Below are positions 5,788 to 13,157 of a DNA stretch of 13,157 nt, one piece after another. Made by a program: the position numbers and the translations under genes. Origin of the DNA: Chloroflexota bacterium. Its GTDB lineage: Bacteria > Chloroflexota > Dormibacteria > Dormibacterales > Dormibacteraceae. The stretch's first letter is position 1. Each line of letters opens with the position of its first letter. The stretch lies in the NCBI GenBank assembly GCA_003446775.1, contig DMCH01000146.1, forward strand, positions 1-13,157, in the 5' to 3' direction. Below the pieces are notes generated by a model that worked only from the letters and a program-made list of their open reading frames with translations, ran no database searches and was not told the DNA's origin.

Positions 5788-7386
5788 CTAGTTCGTGTTG
5801 ACGTACCACTGGGTCACATGCTGGAAACGATCGCCAGGCTCGATGACGCTGTTCATGTGCACGCCGTGCACGCGCTGGGAGAACGCGTAGTCGTAATGAG
5901 GCGAGTAGAGAAAGATCGCCGGCGCCGCATCGGCCATCTGGGCCTGGAAGTCGAGATAAACGGCCAGTCGGGCCGGCTGATCGACGGCGGCTCGGCCGTC
6001 TTCCAGATCCTTGTCGATGATGCCCCATCCGCGTGAGTAGGCGAAGTTGAGCGCGCCGGCGTCGGCGCCCGAGTGCCACACCGAGCTCAGGTCGGGATCC
6101 GGACCGACGTCGAGCGCGACCAGCGCCGCCTGGTAGTGGTGGCCGATCAGGTCCTTCTGGACCAGGTCCGCGGCGGAAACGGGTTTGACGTCGGCTTCGA
6201 CTCCGACCTCGAGGAGCTGCCGCGACAGCGCGTCGGCGATCTCGTGGTTCGGAAACGGACTGGCGACGACCAGGTCGAACTTGAAAGCCTGTGTCCCCTT
6301 GGCCCGCACCTTCGTCCCCGGGGCGAGCACCCAGCCGGCGGCGTCGAGCGCCTTGGCGGCGGCCACCGGGTCGTATGGGTGGCTGGTTGCCGCGGCCTGC
6401 GAATAGGCCCAGTTCCCGATTGGTATCGGGCTCGAGTCCGGGTCGCCGCGACCGGCGAGCACGTCGGCCAGCAGGCGCTCGCGATCGACCGCCTGGGTTA
6501 GGGCCAGCCGGACCTTGACGTCGCTGAAGAATGGCTTGCCGGCGCCATCGGGATTCAATGCCACGAAGGCGTTGGTGAAGGTCCGGACGTCCTGCACGTT
6601 CACGTCGGTGCGGCCCTGGAGCGCGAGCACCTCCTGCGGCTCGAGGCCGCCGACGAGGTCGGCCGCTCCCTGCAGCACGGCGCGGATAGCCATCTGGGGA
6701 TCGGAAACCGGGTAGGTGCGCAGGATCAGGTGATCGAGGTATGGCTGCGGGTCGGCGAACGGGTTGCGGTCCAGAGTGATGGCTAGCGAGTTGATGCCGG
6801 CGACCTTGAATGGCCCCGTGCCAAGCGCGCGAATGCCACTGAACGGGCTCGCTGTGATCTGGGCGGGGGCCATCCCATCGAACACGTGCCTGGCGATGAT
6901 CCCGATGCGGAGCGCGAGCGGAAAGCCCGCGCTCGGGGCCTTCAGGCTGAACACCACCTGGTTCGGGCCGCCGGCGGCAACCCCGACCTGGCGCCAGTCC
7001 ACCGCGCCAGGCAGCGTGTACTCGAGGTCCTGGAGGACGTGGAAGGTGAACAACACGTCGTCCCTCGTGAACGGCTGCCCATCTGCCCACTTCACGCCGG
7101 TCCGCATGTTGAAGGTGTACGTCAGGTGGTCGTTGGAGATCAGCCAATCCGTGGCGAGCTGACCGGTCACGTTCTGCTCGGCGTTCACGGTCGTGAGGCC
7201 CTGGTAGATCAAGCTGTCGACGTCGCGGGCGCTGTCGTCGGCCTCGAAGAGCGGATTGAGCACGCCGGCAGGGCCGACCAGCGCCTCCACGGCCGTTCCG
7301 CCGCGGGCCGGCTTGGGCACGGTCGCCACGGGCTGGCACGCCACGAGCGCCACCAGCACGATTCCCGCGACCACGTCGCGGCGCAC
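5788..7386 (-). CDS. ABC transporter family-5 solute-binding lipoprotein
   Basis: A 532-residue SBP_bac_5 protein (peptide, nickel or oligosaccharide-binding class). It begins with a lipoprotein signal and the lipobox LVAC, so C17 should be lipidated and the protein held on the outer face of the membrane. LATDW, FNMRTGVKWADGQPFTRDD and FTFHVL at about 77-118 are typical of the family, as is the alpha/beta C-terminal lobe with a YDYAFSQRVHGV segment. No permease or ATPase gene is adjacent, so its partner is elsewhere or it is an orphan. The start is GTG at 7386, four bases after the secG stop, with no good Shine-Dalgarno sequence, which points to translational coupling. The ligand cannot be inferred. 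Confidence 0.9.
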   Translation of the reverse strand: MRRDVVAGIVLVALVACQPVATVPKPARGGTAVEALVGPAGVLNPLFEADDSARDVDSLIYQGLTTVNAEQNVTGQLATDWLISNDHLTYTFNMRTGVKWADGQPFTRDDVLFTFHVLQDLEYTLPGAVDWRQVGVAAGGPNQVVFSLKAPSAGFPLALRIGIIARHVFDGMAPAQITASPFSGIRALGTGPFKVAGINSLAITLDRNPFADPQPYLDHLILRTYPVSDPQMAIRAVLQGAADLVGGLEPQEVLALQGRTDVNVQDVRTFTNAFVALNPDGAGKPFFSDVKVRLALTQAVDRERLLADVLAGRGDPDSSPIPIGNWAYSQAAATSHPYDPVAAAKALDAAGWVLAPGTKVRAKGTQAFKFDLVVASPFPNHEIADALSRQLLEVGVEADVKPVSAADLVQKDLIGHHYQAALVALDVGPDPDLSSVWHSGADAGALNFAYSRGWGIIDKDLEDGRAAVDQPARLAVYLDFQAQMADAAPAIFLYSPHYDYAFSQRVHGVHMNSVIEPGDRFQHVTQWYVNTN

Positions 7387-7390
7387 CGAC

Positions 7391-7645
7391 CTACTTCGGA
7401 TGAGTCGTCACCCAGATGTTGCCCAGCGAGCACAGAAGAAACGCGACGGTCAGCACCCACGTGGTCCAGTAGATCTGCCGCTCCAGCCCGCGGCGGGTGC
7501 GGTACCCGCCGCCCAGCCCATCACCGCCGCCGCCGATGGTGCCGCCGAGCCCGGTCGCCTTCGGCGTCTGGAGCAGAACGCCGGCCATCAGCAGGACGGC
7601 CAGCACGACCTCGATGAGGATCAGCGCGTTCTTGACCTGGGCCAT
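7391..7645 (-). CDS. secG: Preprotein translocase subunit SecG
   Basis: An 84-residue membrane protein with the SecG layout. TM1 is at about residues 7-26 and is followed by the hallmark LLQTPKATGLGGTIGG, a glycine-rich loop, and TM2 at about 57-77. SecG is the small accessory subunit of the SecYEG channel. Its position near the end of a gap-pgk-tpi cluster is common in Gram-positive-type genomes. The ATG is four bases after the sod stop and the stop is four bases before the next start, so it is embedded in a coupled transcript. Confidence 0.92.
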   Translation of the reverse strand: MAQVKNALILIEVVLAVLLMAGVLLQTPKATGLGGTIGGGGDGLGGGYRTRRGLERQIYWTTWVLTVAFLLCSLGNIWVTTHPK

Positions 7646-7649
7646 TTGC

Positions 7650-8252
7650 CTAGTGGTAACGGGCCTCGATGGCCTTCCAGTTGAGGGTGTTGAACCAGGC
7701 CGCGATGTAGTCCGGGCGCTTGTTCTGGTATTTCAGGTAGTACGCGTGCTCCCAGACGTCCACGCCGAAAATCGGTGTCAGGTTCTCCATGTACGGGCTG
7801 TCCTGGTTCGGGTAGGACTTGACCGAAAGTTTGCCGCCTGAGTCCGCCAGCAGCCAGGCCCAGCCGCTCCCGAACTGGCCGACGCCCGCCTTCTGCAGCT
7901 GCTCCTTGAGCGTGTCGTAGCTGCCAAACGTGCTCTTGATCGCGTCGCCCAGCCGTCCTGACGGGGCGCCGCCGCCGTTCGGGCCCATGATGGTCCAGAA
8001 GATGGAGTGATTCGAATGCCCGCCCGCGTTGTTGCGCAGCACGGTGCGCACGTCTTCGGGCACGGAGCTGATTCCGCGGAGCAGATCCTCGACCGACTTC
8101 TTGGCCAGCTCGGGGTGCTTCTCGAGGGCGCCGTTCGCGTTGTTCACGTAGGCGGCGTGGTGCTTGTCGTGGTGGATCTCCATCGTCTTCGCGTCGATGT
8201 GCGGCTCGAGCGCGTCGAACGCGTATGGAAGCGGTGGAACCTCATAGGCCAT
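7650..8252 (-). CDS. sodA: Superoxide dismutase, Mn-type signature
   Basis: A 200-residue Fe/Mn superoxide dismutase that converts superoxide to oxygen and peroxide in the cytoplasm. The metal ligands are H27 (MEIHHDKHH), H82 (GGHSNHSIFW), D165 and H169 (DVWEHAYY). Gly77-Gly78 together with Q150 in NQDSPYM is the manganese-type arrangement, because iron enzymes usually carry the second-sphere Gln in the N-terminal domain. The ATG has GAGAGG upstream. It lies 50 bp after gpmA and four bases before secG, an unusual place within a glycolytic cluster. Metal preference is inferred from sequence only. Confidence 0.95.
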   Translation of the reverse strand: MAYEVPPLPYAFDALEPHIDAKTMEIHHDKHHAAYVNNANGALEKHPELAKKSVEDLLRGISSVPEDVRTVLRNNAGGHSNHSIFWTIMGPNGGGAPSGRLGDAIKSTFGSYDTLKEQLQKAGVGQFGSGWAWLLADSGGKLSVKSYPNQDSPYMENLTPIFGVDVWEHAYYLKYQNKRPDYIAAWFNTLNWKAIEARYH

Positions 8253-8302
8253 GGCGGGTACCTCTCTTATTTGCAGGCTGTGATCTTGGTTACGAAACCA
8301 GT

Positions 8303-9052
8303 CTAGCGAGAGCCAGTCGCCTGGTCGCGGACGGCAGCCGCTCGGCGCTCGATCTCCTTGGGGTCGCCGAGGTACGTGCTCGACCGGGGCGTGAAGTCGA
8401 AGTTGAGCTCGTAAACCCTCGGCACTCCAGTCGGAATGTCCAGGTCGACCACCTGTTCATCGGTCAGCCGGTCGAGGTGCTTGACGAGCGCCCGGAGGCT
8501 GTTGCCGTGGGCCGACACTAGGACACACTTCTCGCGACTGAGGTCGGGCACGATGCTGTCATACCAGTACGGCATCATCCGCTCCACCACGTCCTTCAGG
8601 CATTCGGCGCTGGGGAGCAGCTCTGGCGGCAGGCCGGCGTATCGCGGGTCGTGCGACGGATGACGCTCGTCTTTGGTTTCCAATGCGGGCGGCAGGACGT
8701 CGTAGCTGCGCCGCCAGACCTTGACCTTGTCTTCGCCAAACCGCTCGGAGGTCTCCTTCTTGTTCAAGCCCTGGAGGGCGCCGTAGTGCCGTTCGTTGAG
8801 GCGCCAGCTGCGCCGCACAGGGATCCATGTACGGTCCATTTCCGCCAGCGCGAGGTCAGCCGTTTGGATCGCTCGCACGAGGACCGAGGTATGGACGACC
8901 GCGGGCGCGAGGCCGGCCGCCTTCATCAACCGCCCAGCCTCTTTCGCCTCGGTCACCCCAAGTGCGCTGAGGGGCACGTCGTGCCAGCCGGTGAAGAGGT
9001 TCTCGAGGTTCCACGTGCTCTGGCCGTGCCGGAGCAGAACCAGAATTCCTAC
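8303..9052 (-). CDS. gpmA: 2,3-bisphosphoglycerate-dependent phosphoglycerate mutase, apparent GTA start
   Basis: Interconverts 3- and 2-phosphoglycerate. Read from 9052 it is 249 residues, the usual dPGM length. It has the phosphohistidine motif LLRHGQSTWN (H9), FTGWHDVPLS, R60, NERHYG (E87) and the second histidine in SAHGNS (H182). The conserved N-terminus lies upstream of the first in-frame GTG (8977), and starting there would delete H9. Between an upstream in-frame TGA inside tpiA and that GTG there is no ATG, GTG or TTG. The only candidates are GTA (9052-9050), ATC, ATT and CTG. GTA fits best: it gives RHG at the usual distance and sits four bases after the tpiA stop, the same spacing as sod-secG and secG-SBP. 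The start is therefore atypical or a sequence error for GTG. Confidence 0.85.
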   Translation of the reverse strand, partial: VGILVLLRHGQSTWNLENLFTGWHDVPLSALGVTEAKEAGRLMKAAGLAPAVVHTSVLVRAIQTADLALAEMDRTWIPVRRSWRLNERHYGALQGLNKKETSERFGEDKVKVWRRSYDVLPPALETKDERHPSHDPRYAGLPPELLPSAECLKDVVERMMPYWYDSIVPDLSREKCVLVSAHGNSLRALVKHLDRLTDEQVVDLDIPTGVPRVYELNFDFTPRSSTYLGDPKEIERRAAAVRDQATGSR

Positions 9053-9056
9053 TTGG

Positions 9057-9848
9057 TTAGCGATGGCGGTAGACCGCCGCGGTCACATCGACGATTTTGG
9101 CGAACTCCTCGGCGTTGAGGCTGGCCCCGCCGACCAGGCAGCCGTCGCACAGAGGCAGCTCGACATATGACTCGACGTTGCCCGCGTTGACGCTGCCCCC
9201 ATAGACCACGCGCACCTTCCTGGCCGCGCCCGCGCCGATCAGCTCACCGACGATGCGGCGGATCGACCGCATCGTCGTGTACGCGTGCTCGGGGTCGGCG
9301 CTCTTCCCTGAGCCGATCGCCCATACCGGTTCGTATGCGATCACGAGTCGGGCGGAGTCGTCGGCCGAGCAGAGCGCGAGCCCGGCCTTGACCTGGGCGG
9401 TGACCACCTCGGCGGTTTTGCCGGCCTCGTAGTGCTCGTCGAGCTCGCCCACGCACATGATCACGCTGAGGTCGTTGGCCAGGGCCGCCGCGGTCTTGCG
9501 CGCAACCATGTCATCGGTCTCGCCGAGGTATGCGCGACGCTCGGAGTGGCCGGTGATCACCCACTGGCACCAGCCTTTGAGCATGGCCGGCGAGACCTCA
9601 CCGGTGTAGGCGCCCGACATCTCCCAGAAGCAGTCCTGGGCGCCGAGCTTGACGGTCGTGCCCTCGATCACCTCCGCGATCCCCAGCAGCCACGGGTACG
9701 GAGGAAAGACGGCGACCTCCACGAGGTCCGGGTGGCTGGTGGCGGCGGGCATCACACCCTTGACCAGGTCGAGGGCGTCGCCCGCATTGACCGGATTCAT
9801 CTTCCAGTTGGCGGCGAGCAGAGCTTTGGGGCTCACACGAGCCGGCAC
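9057..9848 (-). CDS. tpiA: Triosephosphate isomerase
   Basis: 263 residues, interconverting dihydroxyacetone phosphate and glyceraldehyde-3-phosphate. It has the N-terminal AANWKMN (N14, K16), catalytic H101 in ITGHSERR, catalytic E173 in AYEPVWAIG, the phosphate-loop YGGSV (216-220) and GGASL (240-244). The start is GTG at 9848, whose G is the last base of the pgk TAG (1-nt overlap). AAGGAGG lies just upstream inside pgk. A second GTG at 9836 is less likely because it is too far from that ribosome binding site. The open frame extends upstream through pgk, but that part is not tpiA. Coupling to pgk is expected. Confidence 0.95.
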   Translation of the reverse strand: MPARVSPKALLAANWKMNPVNAGDALDLVKGVMPAATSHPDLVEVAVFPPYPWLLGIAEVIEGTTVKLGAQDCFWEMSGAYTGEVSPAMLKGWCQWVITGHSERRAYLGETDDMVARKTAAALANDLSVIMCVGELDEHYEAGKTAEVVTAQVKAGLALCSADDSARLVIAYEPVWAIGSGKSADPEHAYTTMRSIRRIVGELIGAGAARKVRVVYGGSVNAGNVESYVELPLCDGCLVGGASLNAEEFAKIVDVTAAVYRHR

Positions 9849-11010
9849 TAGGCCTCCTTGAGAACCGCGACTCCAGGCAGTTCCCGCCCCTCGAGGTACT
9901 CGAGGGTGGCGCCGCCGCCAGTCGAGACCCATGTAAAGCGGCCGGCCAGCCCGAGCGCATCGATGGCGGCCGCGGTGTCGCCGCCACCGACGAGAGTGTA
10001 AGCGCCCGAACTCGCGATCGCCTCTCCCACGCCGCGCGTTCCGGCTCCGAACTCGGGGATCTCGAAGACGCCCATCGGGCCGTTCCAGACGATCGTGCCG
10101 GCGCCACGCATGCGCTCTCCGAACAAGGCCACCGACTGCGGGCCGATGTCGAGGGCGATCCATCCCGGCTCGACGGCGTGGGCGGGAAAGATGCGCAGTT
10201 CCTGGCCCGGCTGGACCTGTTGAGCGCACACGAGGTCGACCGGCAGGACGAGGCGGGCGCCGAACACCTTCCAGATCTCGTTGGCGGCCTCGACCGACTC
10301 TTCCTCGACCAGGCTCCGGCCGGTCTGAAAGCCCTGCGCACGTAGAAAGGTGTTCGCCATCGCGCCGCCGATCAGCAGCGCGTCGACCTTTTTGATGAGA
10401 TTGTTGAACAGGTTGATCTTGGTGGAGACCTTGGCGCCTCCGATCACCGCGAAGAGCGGCCGCCTGGGGTTGTCGACGGCTTCGTGGAGAGCGTTCAGCT
10501 CCGCGGTCATCAGTTGGCCGGCGTACGCGGGCAGATAGTTCGCGACCCCTACGACGGATGCGTGCGCGCGGTGGGACGCCGCGAACGCGTCATTGACGTA
10601 CAAATCGCCGTGGGCGGCGAGCTGGCGCGCGAACTCCGGGTCGTTCTTCTCTTCCTCGGGATGGAACCTCACGTTCTCCAGCAGAAGCACCTTCCCGACC
10701 TGAAGGCGGCCGACGGCCGACTGTGCCATCGAACCCACGCAATCAGACGCGAACGGCACCTCGCCCCATAGAAGTTTCGAAAGCTCGCGCGCGACGGGTC
10801 GGAGCGAAAACGCCGGGTCCGGACCGTTCGGACGCCCGAGGTGGGACATTACGACCGTCATCGCTCCCCGATGCATGAGGTCGCGCAGCGTCGGTATGGC
10901 AGCCTTGATACGGGTGTCGTCGGTGATGACTCCATTGGCCATGGGCACGTTGAAGTCCTCGCGCACCAGCACCCTCCTGCCGGTGACGTCGACCGCGGTG
11001 ATCGGGAATT

Positions 11011-11014
<4 letters not shown>
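9848..11014 (-). CDS. pgk: Phosphoglycerate kinase, apparent CTG start
   Basis: Transfers phosphate from 1,3-bisphosphoglycerate to ADP. From CTG at 11014 it is 388 residues, the typical size. It shows VLVREDFNVP (15-24), SHLGRP (57-62), ENVRFHPEE (113-121), GGAKVSTKI (192-200), the nucleotide-binding GGGDTAAA (343-350) and STGGGATLEYLEG (364-376). The CTG overlaps the gap stop as CTGA, the same geometry as the usual ATGA 4-nt overlap, and it places the N-terminus at the family position. The nearest canonical in-frame start upstream is GTG 11068, 58 bases inside gap, which would add 18 unrelated residues read from gap in another frame. No ATG or TTG lies between. There is no clear Shine-Dalgarno sequence, so reinitiation after gap is likely. 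Confidence 0.9.
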
Positions 11015-12018
<1,004 letters not shown>

Positions 12019-12094
12019 TGGTTACCCCTTATTTGCGAGTTATTGCGTGCGTGGGCACGAGAATCGGCCATAGGCCCATGGGGCCGAAGTAATG
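12019..12094 (-). other. whiA-gap intergenic region with inverted repeats
   Basis: 76 bp containing the gap ribosome binding site (12025-12030) and two inverted repeats. CGGCC (12065-12069) pairs with GGCCG (12082-12086), and CGTG-GG-CACG lies at 12050-12059. The first could be a weak hairpin after whiA but has no T-tract. The second is nearer gap and could be an operator. No -10/-35 pair is convincing. Confidence 0.3.
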
Positions 12095-13012
12095 TTATGC
12101 GGAGCGGCGCGCGCGATTCGGCGATCGGCCGCCACTGGTATGGTCGGCGACGTCCTGGAGGCGGCGCAGGCGGTGGTTGACCGCCGACTTGGACAATTTC
12201 ATTCGCATGGCAAGCTCGCCGAGGTTGAGCTCAGGGTTGGCGCTGCGCCAGTGGGCCATCTCGCGCAATGCGGGCGGCAGCCCGTCGAGCTTTCCGGTCG
12301 TTTCGAGCCGCTCGATCGCTGCCGCTTGACGGAGCCCGGAACCAATGGTCTTGCCGATGTTGGCCGTCTCGAAGTTGAGCCGGCGATTGACCTCTCCGCT
12401 CACCTCGCGCACCACGCGGATGCTTTCGAACTCCATCACCGCGCGGCTGGCGCCCATCCACGAGAGGAGGCGCACGATGCCGTCGCCCTCTTTGACGTAC
12501 ACCACCTGCTGGCCGCCGCGCTCCATGATCCCGACCTTGGCTCCCGCCGACTCGGCCATGCCACCGATGGCGGTCGCCCACGGTGCAGAGGGCGCGACGA
12601 ATTCGAGGTGATAGCGCGCGGAAGGCGCGTTGACAGATCCGCAGCCGAGGAACAAGCCGCGCAGCATGGCCTTGCGGTCGCACGTCGCGTCGGGGACCAC
12701 GCGCGCGGCCGCCTGCATGAACGCCGGCGTGATACCTGGGGGCAGCGCCAGCTCGATGAAGAAGGACATGCGTTTCTTGGTCTTGACCGCCTGGTACTTC
12801 GCTTCCATGTGGCCGACGGACCGGCCCAGCCTGACCACCTTCCGCGCGATGGCGTTCCGGAGCAGCGAGAAGTAGGCCGCCTTGACCCCCTGATTCCGGA
12901 TCAGGCGGGCGCGCGACCCGAAATAGATGCCCAGCAGCTCACTCAGCTGGCAGCAGGGCCTGGCCGGCAGAAACCCGGCCATCTCGTTCTTGACATCGGC
13001 CGAGAACGAAAT
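12095..13012 (-). CDS. whiA: WhiA-type DNA-binding regulator, apparent ATT start
   Basis: A WhiA-family protein, 305 residues from ATT at 13012. The family has a LAGLIDADG-endonuclease-derived N-terminal domain without nuclease activity and a C-terminal helix-turn-helix. It controls sporulation and division genes in Streptomyces and affects growth in other Gram-positives. Visible are the N-terminus SFSADVKNE, RGLFLGCGSVNAP (118-130), EVNRRLNFETANIGKT (207-222) and the HTH at about 260-285 with LSKSAVNHRLRRL. The first in-frame ATG (12982) would remove SFSADVKNE. An in-frame TGA bounds the frame upstream, and no ATG, GTG or TTG lies between. ATT falls exactly at the family's initiator Met and is preceded by GGGAGG (13026-13021) with an 8-nt spacer. 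ATT is a rare but real start codon, as in infC. Confidence 0.9.
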   Translation of the reverse strand: MSFSADVKNEMAGFLPARPCCQLSELLGIYFGSRARLIRNQGVKAAYFSLLRNAIARKVVRLGRSVGHMEAKYQAVKTKKRMSFFIELALPPGITPAFMQAAARVVPDATCDRKAMLRGLFLGCGSVNAPSARYHLEFVAPSAPWATAIGGMAESAGAKVGIMERGGQQVVYVKEGDGIVRLLSWMGASRAVMEFESIRVVREVSGEVNRRLNFETANIGKTIGSGLRQAAAIERLETTGKLDGLPPALREMAHWRSANPELNLGELAMRMKLSKSAVNHRLRRLQDVADHTSGGRSPNRARRSA

Positions 13013-13020
13013 GCCAACTA

Positions 13021-13026
13021 CCTCCC
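13021..13026 (-). promoter_or_regulatory. Ribosome binding site that decides the whiA start
   Basis: GGGAGG on the minus strand lies 8 nt upstream of ATT 13012-13010 and 38 nt upstream of the first in-frame ATG. It supports initiation at the ATT and argues against the ATG at 12982. Confidence 0.65.
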
Positions 13027-13088
13027 AAGGTCATTGTCAAAGAGGGACTCTTGGTGTCGTCGCCCCGAAGGTGCAGTCTACTGAGCGT
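13027..13088. promoter_or_regulatory. Divergent region between whiA and the E1-alpha-like gene
   Basis: This short stretch must carry both promoters. An inverted repeat AAGAG-GGA-CTCTT lies at 13040-13052. GACAC, the core motif bound by Streptomyces WhiA, is present on the minus strand at 13058-13054. TTGACA on the minus strand (13040-13035) has no -10 at a suitable distance. The plus-strand gene has no Shine-Dalgarno sequence; TCTACT (13077-13082) is six bases before its ATG and is a weak -10 candidate for a leaderless start. Confidence 0.3.
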
Positions 13089-13157
13089 ATGACAGCGCCG
13101 CACACGCTGCTCGCGCTGTATCACGCGATGGTGATGGCCCGCGCGATCGAACGCCGC
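13089..13157 (+). CDS. Partial gene: thiamine-diphosphate 2-oxoacid dehydrogenase E1 alpha subunit (N-terminus)
   Basis: Only the first 23 codons are inside the window. LLALYHAMVMARAIERR matches the opening helix of E1 alpha subunits of pyruvate, acetoin or branched-chain 2-oxoacid dehydrogenases, where LLxLYxxMVxxRxxExR precedes the TPP domain. The ATG at 13089 is the natural start because this helix lies within the first 25 residues of the family. The gene is divergent from whiA. With so little sequence the substrate class cannot be told, and the assignment rests on one motif. Confidence 0.6.
   Translation, partial: MTAPHTLLALYHAMVMARAIERR

Noticed and set aside
5699..7339. 546-codon open frame overlapping the solute-binding protein gene on the same strand
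   Set aside because: Composed of Arg, Gly, Pro and Ala with no domain; the overlapping frame encodes a complete lipoprotein of a known family.
8975..8977. GTG as the gpmA start
   Set aside because: It would delete the RHG catalytic histidine and the first 25 conserved residues.
9849..10229. Upstream extension of the tpiA frame through pgk
   Set aside because: It lies within intact pgk, has no similarity to TPI, and a GTG with AAGGAGG upstream exists at 9848.
13035..13040. TTGACA on the minus strand as the whiA -35 element
   Set aside because: No -10-like hexamer lies 15-19 bp downstream, and the region there holds the ribosome binding site and start.

Overview
The window comes from a GC-rich bacterium. 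Its content suggests a Terrabacteria-type genome, either actinobacterial or from a Chloroflexota-like lineage such as Candidatus Dormibacteria. The pointers are whiA directly upstream of gap-pgk-tpi, a DUF222-HNH (13E12-type) nuclease gene with an apparent SOS box, an actinobacterial-style HhH-GPD protein and a baseplate-J-like membrane protein. The assignment is an inference from gene content, not from any marker gene.

Left part (1-3700), accessory. A DUF222-HNH endonuclease gene on the minus strand is cut by one in-frame TAG. Its promoter is unusually clear: TTGACT, 17 bp, TACAAT, then exactly 6 nt to the ATG. That implies a leaderless mRNA, and a LexA-type box fills the spacer. Next is an HhH-GPD repair-type gene whose last 22 or so codons are frameshifted. 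Divergent from it is a one-TM extracellular protein with a baseplate-J-like region. Then come a possible 33-residue small gene with a good ribosome binding site and a secreted Ala/Glu/Thr-rich protein.

Middle and right part (3719-13012), one long minus-strand run read from right to left: whiA, gap, pgk, tpiA, gpmA, superoxide dismutase, secG, a family-5 solute-binding lipoprotein, an SDR-fold protein and a class I/II aminotransferase. Spacings are tight (4-nt overlap, 1-nt overlap, and 4-nt gaps at three junctions), so much of it is probably co-transcribed and translationally coupled. It carries out lower glycolysis from glyceraldehyde-3-phosphate to 2-phosphoglycerate, with tpiA feeding in, plus oxidative-stress defence and a Sec translocon subunit. 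Two palindromic REP-like elements of similar architecture flank the aminotransferase gene, and one supplies its stop codon.

At the right edge a divergent plus-strand gene begins. It looks like the start of a thiamine-diphosphate 2-oxoacid dehydrogenase E1 alpha subunit and runs off the window.

The most unusual signal is at start codons. In whiA, pgk and gpmA the homology-supported N-terminus falls on a non-canonical codon (ATT, CTG and GTA), with no usable ATG, GTG or TTG that keeps the conserved N-terminal residues without an implausible extension. This is either unusual initiation or a set of sequence errors; the nonsense codon and frameshift in the left part keep the error explanation open.
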